DNA of 41,308 nucleotides. Origin: an uncultured Akkermansia sp. (GTDB lineage: Bacteria; Verrucomicrobiota; Verrucomicrobiia; Verrucomicrobiales; Akkermansiaceae). Where the stretch lies: NCBI GenBank assembly GCA_947631435.1, contig CANRLM010000011.1, positions 1-41,308 of the forward strand, in the 5' to 3' direction. Positions 35,995-41,308 of the stretch are shown here, piece after piece (positions within the stretch are counted from its first letter, which is position 1; each line of letters opens with the position of its first letter). The position numbers and the translations under genes are program-made. The notes below the pieces were generated by a model, which saw only the letters and a list, made by a program, of their open reading frames with translations, was not told the DNA's origin and did not search any database.

Positions 35995-37074
35995 ATGGCA
36001 AACAACATTCGCTCAGTGCTGGAATACGTCCCCTGCTTCCAGGGGCGTCTCTTCGTGCTGCACATCGCTTCCTCCCTGCTGCAGTCAGAGGAGCTCGTGG
36101 ATGCCCTGCTGGATGCCGACGCGCTGCACGAGCTTGGCGTGCGACTCATCCTCATAGCAGAGGGGAATGATGCCTCCGCTCTGGTGCATCGCGCCGCAGT
36201 ATGCGAAATCCACGCGGCCGAGGCAGAGCTGCCTCTCACCGCCGGGCAACCCGCCCTCGATCGCGTCCGCGAAATCATTGAGCGCCGCCAAGTAGCGATC
36301 GTCGCCTCCGGCGTGTCCGGTCGTTTTGATGAGGGGAGCATCGCCCTCTCCGTCTCTGCCGGCGCCGCCAAGTATATCTGTTTGCAGGTCGATCCTGTTC
36401 CCTCCCGCAAGGGTTCGCCGGTCTTTGCCATCGCAGAGAGTGAGGTAGATGCCTCCTGCGCCTGTGATGATGCCGCGCAGACGAAGGAGCTGCAGGCAGC
36501 GGCATGCGTCTGCCGCCGCGGCATTCCGCGCGTTCACCTGCTGGATGGTCGCCGAAGGGGCGTGCTGCTCGATGAGATCTTTTCCGAGGAAGGCGTGGGG
36601 AGCATGGTGCATACCGACTCCTACCGCGAGATTCGCCCCCTGCGTGAGGAAGACATCCCCGAGCTGCTCTCCATGATCGCCCGCTGTGTGGTGGATGAAA
36701 AACTGGTGCAACGCACCTATGAGTCCATTCATTCTGAGATGGAAAGCTACTACGTCTACACCCTGGATGACACCATCGTAGGGTGCGTCGCTCTCTACCC
36801 GTACCCGGCTTACGCCTGCGCCGAGCTCGGCTGCCTGTTCATACGCCGCGATTACGAGGGACACGGCTACGGTCGCGCGCTCTGCCGCTTTGTGGAGGAT
36901 AAAGCCCGTCGCCTGGGATTCCGCAGTATTTTCGCCATCTCCCAGAGCGCTGTGGATTATTTCCGCAACCGCTTGCACTACGCCACCCTCCCGCGCTCCG
37001 TCCTCCCGCCGCAGCGGCTGGCCGTCCTCGAATCCAGCGGGCGTCGTTCGGAAGTTTTCGGCCGCGAACTCTGA
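35995..37074 (+). CDS. argA: N-acetylglutamate synthase (ArgA type) with shortened kinase-like domain
   Basis: A 359-residue protein. The C-terminal part (about 195-359) is an ArgA-type GNAT: GVLLDEIFSEEGVGSM, YREIRPLREEDIPELL, VGCVALYPYP, an acetyl-CoA loop in RRDYEGHGYGRAL and a final VLPPQRLAVLESSGRRS. This is the first step of arginine synthesis: acetyl-CoA plus glutamate. The N-terminal part keeps the order of the amino-acid-kinase-like domain (FVLHIASS where KIGG-type sequence is expected, LHELGVRLILI, RRQVAIVASG) but is about 100 residues shorter than the usual 290-residue domain, so the protein is shorter than the ~440-residue E. coli ArgA. It starts 21 nt after secA. Confidence 0.87.
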   Translation: MANNIRSVLEYVPCFQGRLFVLHIASSLLQSEELVDALLDADALHELGVRLILIAEGNDASALVHRAAVCEIHAAEAELPLTAGQPALDRVREIIERRQVAIVASGVSGRFDEGSIALSVSAGAAKYICLQVDPVPSRKGSPVFAIAESEVDASCACDDAAQTKELQAAACVCRRGIPRVHLLDGRRRGVLLDEIFSEEGVGSMVHTDSYREIRPLREEDIPELLSMIARCVVDEKLVQRTYESIHSEMESYYVYTLDDTIVGCVALYPYPAYACAELGCLFIRRDYEGHGYGRALCRFVEDKARRLGFRSIFAISQSAVDYFRNRLHYATLPRSVLPPQRLAVLESSGRRSEVFGREL

Positions 37075-37184
37075 AGGCCCCCCCTGCCGGAGGATGAAGC
37101 GGAAAGAATGCACGCTTGCTTCTCAGCTTTGCGAAGCGGTTAGCGGAGGTGGTGAGCAGAAGCGTGGGTGGTGATTGGCCGGGA

Positions 37185-37206
37185 AGCTCTGTGCCCATGC
37201 AGAGCT
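37185..37206. terminator. Inverted repeat between convergent argA and rdgB
   Basis: AGCTCTG and CAGAGCT pair perfectly over 7 bp around an 8-nt loop. It lies in the 175-nt gap between the stops of the + strand argA and the - strand rdgB. There is no U-tract, so a terminator role is only suggested by position. Confidence 0.35.
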
Positions 37207-37249
37207 GTATCGTTCCGGTCCGGCTCCCTGGCTCAACACTCCGTGCTTC

Positions 37250-37852
37250 TCATTCTCCCCGGCAGATCTTCTGCCAGGCGGCGGCGAATTGCTTGAGCGC
37301 CCTCGCTCGGTGCGAGAGGGAATTTTTCTGCTCGGCCGGCATCTCAGCCAGCGTGCGAGTCGCCCCTTCCGGCACAAAGAGCGGGTCGTAGCCGAAGCCG
37401 TGCACGCCGCGCGGCGTGAGAATGATCTCCCCATTCAGGCATCCCTCGAAGACTCCCTGCACTTCTCCATCCTTCGCCAGGCAGAGCGAGCAGACAAACC
37501 GCGCTTTGTACGGGGCAAGCGCGGGCAGTGCGCCGAGCTCCTGCATCAGTTTGCGGTTGTTCCCCACATCGTCGCCGTGCGCCCCGGCATAGCGGGCAGA
37601 GAGCACTCCGGGCATGCCGGAAAGCGCCTCCACACAAAGACCGGAGTCATCCGCCAGCGCCCAGCCTCCCAGCCGAGCAGAAACCTCCCTCGCCTTGGTG
37701 GCCGCGTTCTCGGCAAAGGTTCGCCCGGTTTCGGGGATTTCCTCCATCGGCGGAAAATCCGCAAGCGTGCGCAAGCGGCACCCCGGCGGCAGAATCGCGG
37801 CAATTTCATGAACCTTGTGAGCATTGTTTGTGGCGAGAATGAGGTCGGTCAT
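37250..37852 (-). CDS. rdgB: XTP/dITP diphosphatase (RdgB/HAM1 family)
   Basis: A 200-residue protein of normal family length. LILATNNAHKVHE at the N terminus, TFAENAATKA, ADDSGLCVEAL, the FVCSLCLA strand, GFGYDPLFVPEG and SHRARALKQF near the end are the signature blocks. The enzyme removes pyrophosphate from ITP, dITP and XTP and so keeps deaminated purines out of DNA and RNA. It overlaps the MATE transporter gene upstream by ATGA, and the two are probably co-transcribed. Confidence 0.95.
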   Translation of the reverse strand: MTDLILATNNAHKVHEIAAILPPGCRLRTLADFPPMEEIPETGRTFAENAATKAREVSARLGGWALADDSGLCVEALSGMPGVLSARYAGAHGDDVGNNRKLMQELGALPALAPYKARFVCSLCLAKDGEVQGVFEGCLNGEIILTPRGVHGFGYDPLFVPEGATRTLAEMPAEQKNSLSHRARALKQFAAAWQKICRGE

Positions 37853-39270
37853 GGCTTTGTCTGTAATGAGAAATGATCGTCGTGCAGCGGTTGGTCCAGT
37901 TCCGTGTTGTTTCTGGGGAAAATGCGCTTGAGAAAGAGGAAGAGCACGGCAAACCCCAGAAGGGCCGCCAGAAAATCAGCGGTGGTCTGCGAGAGCCATA
38001 TGCCGACTTCCCCAAACAACGTCGGCAGTATCCATATCGCGGGTATGAGGAAAAAGAGCTGGCGCGTCAGGTTCAGGAAGATGCTCATCACCGGCCTCCC
38101 TATGGCCTGGAAGAAATTGCCGATGACGATCTGCGAGCCGACGAGCGTGAAGCAGATGCCCATGATGCGGATGCCACGCGTGGCAATCTCGATGAGCCTC
38201 CTGGAATCTTCGTCCTCAGCCCTGGCGAAGAGGCTCACGACCCCGCGCGCAAAAACCTCCATTCCCACCGCTCCCACAAAGGTAATCACGCTTGCCGCGC
38301 CGATCGCGTAGAAAAGAGTCCGCCGCACCCGCCGGTAGTTCCCGAGTCCGAAATTGTACCCGACGATAGGCTGCATCCCCTGCGTGATGCCCAGCACGAT
38401 CATGGCAAAGAAAAACAGCACGCGGTTCACCACGCCGTACGCCCCCACCCCCATCTCCCCGCTGTATTCCAGAAAACGGTAATTGAAAAACATCACAACC
38501 ACACAGCCCACGATGTTCAGCAGACACGGCGGCAGCCCCACCGTGCAGATGCGTCTCGTGATTGCTCCCTGCAGCAGAAAAATCCCGCGCTGAAAATGCA
38601 GCACGTGCCGCGCCCGCGAAAAATGCCCCAGCACCCACACCATCCCCACAAGCTGCGCCAGCACCGTCGCCAGCGCCGCCCCCGTCATCCCCCAGTCCAT
38701 CGTGTAAATCAGCACCGGCGCCACCGCCACATTCACCACCATCGAGATCAGCAAACTCACCATCGCTTTGCGCGGGTATCCACTCGCCCGCATCAGGTGA
38801 TTCAGGTTCATAAACCCGCTGCTGAACGGAAATCCCAGCATGATCACCAGCATGAAATCGTATGCCGGCTCCAGCGTCTCCCCACCTGCCCCAAACGCCA
38901 CCAGAATCTCCCTCAACCACGGCAGCGGCAGCCACCCCACAATCACTCCGAACAACGCGCTGAGCACCACACAATGCCCCAGTACACGGTTCGCCCTCCC
39001 AAATTTCCCCTGCCCCAGCGTGATGGACGCCGTCGCCGCGCTCCCCAGTCCCACCAGCGTGCCCACCGCCACCGTCAAATTCATCGCAGGAAACACCAGC
39101 GCTATCGCCGCTATCGCATACGCCCCGCACCACTGCCCCACGTAAATGGCATCCACGATGTTATAGAGAGATGTGGCCACCATCCCGACAATTGCCGGCA
39201 GGGAATAACTCACCAGCAGGGGCCAGACTTTCCGCTTCTCCAATTCCTCCAGCTTTGCATCCCTCTCCAT
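37849..39270 (-). CDS. MATE family efflux transporter
   Basis: A 473-residue membrane protein with twelve hydrophobic segments in two related halves, beginning VSYSLPAIVGMVATSLYNIVD and with SAATASITLGQGK, then MQPIVGYNFGLGNYRRVRR in the second half. This is the pattern of Na+- or H+-coupled MATE exporters, closest in feel to the MepA/NorM type. Substrates cannot be inferred. A promoter with a perfect -35 (TTGACA) ends 9 nt before the ATG. Confidence 0.93.
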   Translation of the reverse strand: MERDAKLEELEKRKVWPLLVSYSLPAIVGMVATSLYNIVDAIYVGQWCGAYAIAAIALVFPAMNLTVAVGTLVGLGSAATASITLGQGKFGRANRVLGHCVVLSALFGVIVGWLPLPWLREILVAFGAGGETLEPAYDFMLVIMLGFPFSSGFMNLNHLMRASGYPRKAMVSLLISMVVNVAVAPVLIYTMDWGMTGAALATVLAQLVGMVWVLGHFSRARHVLHFQRGIFLLQGAITRRICTVGLPPCLLNIVGCVVVMFFNYRFLEYSGEMGVGAYGVVNRVLFFFAMIVLGITQGMQPIVGYNFGLGNYRRVRRTLFYAIGAASVITFVGAVGMEVFARGVVSLFARAEDEDSRRLIEIATRGIRIMGICFTLVGSQIVIGNFFQAIGRPVMSIFLNLTRQLFFLIPAIWILPTLFGEVGIWLSQTTADFLAALLGFAVLFLFLKRIFPRNNTELDQPLHDDHFSLQTKP

Positions 39271-39279
39271 CGCCCGCGC

Positions 39280-39308
39280 ACCTTACTCCCAAACCCCCGC
39301 ATTGTCAA
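39280..39308 (-). promoter_or_regulatory. Promoter of the MATE transporter-rdgB unit
   Basis: Minus strand: TTGACA (perfect -35), 17-nt spacer, TAAGGT (weak -10). The -10 ends 9 nt before the MATE start codon. Confidence 0.5.
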
Positions 39309-39401
39309 GCGCGAAGTCATTTGGAATACGAAGCAGACACAAGTACGTCGTCCGAATTAATTCACCTCGTCCTTCTTTTAAATTGTTTGCCCCGGTTCAT
39401 T

Positions 39402-40340
39402 TCAGCTTCGCACCAGAGACAGACGCTTGTGGGCGCGACGTGCCGCAAAGCCTCCGGGCAAGTTGCAGCTGTGGGCTGCGGCATCCGGCGCAAGGAGTGC
39501 GCAAACTTCCGTCACATGCTGCTCGTTAAGTTCCGGCACACCGCAGCGCTTCAGGTAAAAATGCACGGCGGCGCGGCGAAACGCCTCGGCTTTCCCCTCC
39601 AGATACGGCAGGTAAAGGCGCCCTTGCGGGTCCATGAGAGGCAACTCAGCCAGGGCCTCTTCGAGCGCCTCTGCCACCTCCCCCTGCACCCTGGCGCTGC
39701 GGGCAATCGCAGGGATGACATCCCTCCCCAGCGCCGCAGAGAGCGCCGGCAGAATCTGCAGACGCATCCTGTTGCGCGTGGCTGCGTCCGGTGATGCGTT
39801 GGTCTCATCTTCGCGCCAGTCCTGCCCGAGTTCCTGCAGCCACGACGTGATCTCTGCCCGGCGACAGCTCAGCAGGGGTCGCCACCAGGTGATCCCGTCG
39901 CTGCCGCCATGCATCGTCTGCATACCTCGCGGCCCCGCGGCCCCGCGGCACAAGTTGAAGAGCGCCGTCTCCGCCTGGTCGTCCGCGTGGTGCGCCAGCG
40001 CCACAGTGCGCGCCCCCACCCTGCGCGCGTGTTCCGCAAAGATGCGTCGTCGCTGCAGGCGCGCCTCGGTCTCCAGAGATGTTCCATTTTCCCGCGCAAG
40101 CTGCGGCACATCCAGCCGGTATTCCTCGAAGGGCACGCCGAATTTCTCGCAGAGCCTCCGGCAGAATTCCGCATCCTCATCCGCCGCTGTGCCGCGAATA
40201 CCGTGGTGCACATGGCAGGCAAAAACCCGCGCTCCCCGCAGCAAAAGAAGACGCAGCAACGCCACGGAATCCCTGCCGCCGCTCAACCCCAGCACCACGC
40301 CCCCCTGCGGCAATTCAAGCTGATCAACCTGAGGCAACAT
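39402..40340 (-). CDS. tilS: tRNA(Ile)-lysidine synthase
   Basis: A 312-residue N-type ATP pyrophosphatase. The PP-loop is LGLSGGRDS (S20-S25). ACHVHHGIRG, the LARENGTSLETEARLQRR helix, ALAHHADDQAETALFNLCRGA and the RPLLSCRRAEI segment follow, all typical of TilS. It converts C34 of tRNA-Ile(CAU) to lysidine so that the tRNA reads AUA and is charged with Ile. It lacks the long C-terminal domains of E. coli TilS. A TTG start at 40367, right after the prepilin-like gene stop, is an alternative; the ATG at 40340 is preferred. Confidence 0.93.
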   Translation of the reverse strand: MLPQVDQLELPQGGVVLGLSGGRDSVALLRLLLLRGARVFACHVHHGIRGTAADEDAEFCRRLCEKFGVPFEEYRLDVPQLARENGTSLETEARLQRRRIFAEHARRVGARTVALAHHADDQAETALFNLCRGAAGPRGMQTMHGGSDGITWWRPLLSCRRAEITSWLQELGQDWREDETNASPDAATRNRMRLQILPALSAALGRDVIPAIARSARVQGEVAEALEEALAELPLMDPQGRLYLPYLEGKAEAFRRAAVHFYLKRCGVPELNEQHVTEVCALLAPDAAAHSCNLPGGFAARRAHKRLSLVRS

Positions 40341-40367
40341 GAATTCGCTATTCCCGCCCCCGGTCAA

Positions 40368-41114
40368 TCAACGCTTCCCCCCTTTGCTCTTCATGGGGAT
40401 GAGCTTCTCCGGGTTGATTCTGTTGAAAAGCTCCTTGGCATTCTGTTCCCCATCGTCGTCCACCTCGTACTGCTGCACCACCCCGCTGGCATACGCCACC
40501 AGAATGGCATTGCTGTGGCGCTCCAGCACCGGCATCACCATCTTGCGGAATGAGGCAAAATCCACCACACTCTTGCGCTTCACCGGCTCCCCGTCGCTCA
40601 ACCACGGCAGGTTGTCCATGTGCTTCTTGCCCACGGTGCGAATCTGCGAATGCGGATTACTCGGATCCTCTGAACCATCACTCCATGAAACGTAGGATAT
40701 CGTCTTCGTCGTCGCTTGCATGAGCATGCCATCCTCCACTGTGGCACGCCGATCTCCCGGGCAGTGGAAAACAGGCACCACCTTCATCGCTCCCCTCCTC
40801 GAATTGGGCAACACCGTGGAATCCAGTTCCTGCGCCAGCATGATCCACCAGCCGTCACTCTCGTTGATGTCCGGCGTGTCCTCGTCATCGTCCATACCGC
40901 TGGTGGGCAGGAGATTCCTGTGCCCCATGTCCGAGCCGTATTTCACGCCCAGTTTCGCAAGCTGTTCAATATTGGCGCGACACTTCACCACATTCCCTGC
41001 ATTCAAATAGCTGAATAGCGTCGGAGCAGATATCCCAAGCAACACCCCGAGAATAGCAATCACCACGATCAGCTCTATCAGGGTAAACCCCCTCTTTTCA
41101 CAATGCGCCTTCAT
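40368..41114 (-). CDS. Prepilin-type protein (pseudopilin-like)
   Basis: A 248-residue protein. The leader MKAHCEKRG is followed by FTLIELIVVIAILGVLLG (Gly-1, Phe+1, Glu+5), then one transmembrane helix. The soluble domain contains VFHCPGDRRA and several Asp/Glu clusters, as in many verrucomicrobial and lentisphaeral pseudopilin-like proteins. The open frame starts further upstream, but ATG at 41114 gives a standard leader and lies just after a promoter. It precedes tilS by 27 nt. Confidence 0.88.
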   Translation of the reverse strand: MKAHCEKRGFTLIELIVVIAILGVLLGISAPTLFSYLNAGNVVKCRANIEQLAKLGVKYGSDMGHRNLLPTSGMDDDEDTPDINESDGWWIMLAQELDSTVLPNSRRGAMKVVPVFHCPGDRRATVEDGMLMQATTKTISYVSWSDGSEDPSNPHSQIRTVGKKHMDNLPWLSDGEPVKRKSVVDFASFRKMVMPVLERHSNAILVAYASGVVQQYEVDDDGEQNAKELFNRINPEKLIPMKSKGGKR

Positions 41115-41121
41115 ACTCCAC

Positions 41122-41150
41122 ACTCTACCACATTCCTCCCCCCTTTGCAA
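41122..41150 (-). promoter_or_regulatory. Promoter of the prepilin-like gene
   Basis: Minus strand: TTGCAA, 17-nt spacer, TAGAGT, with TG one base before the -10 (extended -10). The -10 ends 7 nt before the ATG. The same -35 is used for secA, and the same TG-G-TAGA start of the -10 is found for usp. Confidence 0.62.
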
Positions 41151-41220
41151 GACAATGGAAGAAGGAAAAACGCGAAGTGCTGTGCCCTCGTGCCGACCCG
41201 CTGCCTCGTACCTCGCTCCT

Positions 41221-41261
41221 CAAAAATGGTTCGGCACCGGCCCCTGAGGACCGATGCCGAA
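41221..41261 (-). terminator. Rho-independent terminator of a minus-strand gene beyond the right edge
   Basis: A 14-bp stem (41230-41243 with 41248-41261) closes a 4-nt loop. On the minus strand it is fully paired with two G-U pairs, whereas on the plus strand these become A-C mismatches. It is followed on the minus strand by CCATTTTT. This fixes the direction: it ends a transcript entering from the right. In the last bases of the window one minus frame reads into it and stops at 41220-41222, and another stops at 41294-41296, so the C terminus of the outside gene cannot be assigned. Confidence 0.68.
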
Positions 41262-41308
41262 TTGCTTTTTCTCTTTTTTCTTAATCCTCGCCTCACGGCG
41301 ACGGAAAT

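Noticed and set aside
37873..39360. 495-residue + strand open frame opposite the MATE gene
   Set aside because: Composition is His/Arg/Pro-rich with no domain, a typical antisense shadow of a membrane protein gene.
41220..41308. Partial minus-strand frame ending at 41220 within the terminator (last residues PVPNHF)
   Set aside because: Its last codons are the terminator stem and its T-tract, and another frame stops at 41294-41296; I cannot tell which frame the outside gene uses.

Overview
The window is a gene-dense bacterial chromosome segment with GC a little above one half. It looks like Verrucomicrobiota, perhaps an Akkermansia relative. This is inferred from the density of prepilin-like proteins (four, three of them in a cassette), an ExbB/ExbD-type operon with a large periplasmic TPR protein, an unusually long SecA with extra N-terminal sequence, and the almost complete absence of Shine-Dalgarno sequences. 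No phage, IS element or CRISPR array was seen. Most of the content is housekeeping.

Layout. 199-4548 (+): a secreted M16 protease with a long C-terminal extension. 8048-4580 (-): five tightly packed genes (universal stress protein, YmdB-type phosphodiesterase, TcdA, a minimal SPOUT RNA methyltransferase, a calcineurin-like phosphoesterase). 8323-12721 (+): three prepilin-like proteins, a lipoate ligase-like protein, and a Nudix hydrolase fused to a decayed PPK2 domain. 12768-12840: tRNA-Ala(CGC), followed by a thioredoxin-fold protein. 14011-27891 (+): one long colinear run (exbB, exbD, TPR protein, GT51 glycosyltransferase with a dead transpeptidase-like half, inositol monophosphatase family, rsmB, addB-like, addA-like). 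28018-31292 (+): metG, a sugar nucleotide epimerase and a SWIM zinc-finger protein. 31536-32339 (+): a secreted protein of unknown function, followed by a decayed leuB fragment. 32719-37074 (+): secA and a shortened argA. 41114-37250 (-): a prepilin-like protein and tilS, then a MATE transporter and rdgB. A terminator belonging to a minus-strand gene outside the window lies at the right edge.

How the genes may work together. The exbB-exbD-TPR-GT51 block resembles the logic of Tol-Pal/CpoB/PBP1B: an inner-membrane proton-driven motor, a periplasmic TPR protein and a peptidoglycan polymerase encoded side by side. The window also holds several enzymes whose catalytic domain has degenerated while the fold remains (PPK2 domain, transpeptidase domain, kinase-like domain of ArgA, second M16 half), which is the most distinctive theme here.

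Expression signals. Good sigma70-like promoters (TTGnnn, 17-18 nt spacer, TAnnnT) can be read in front of most transcription-unit leaders, and the -10 box often ends only 6-15 nt before the start codon, which predicts leaderless or nearly leaderless mRNAs. Within operons, genes are usually joined by ATGA or TGATG overlaps, which suggests coupling by termination and reinitiation rather than by Shine-Dalgarno pairing. All assignments come from reading the sequence; no database search was run.
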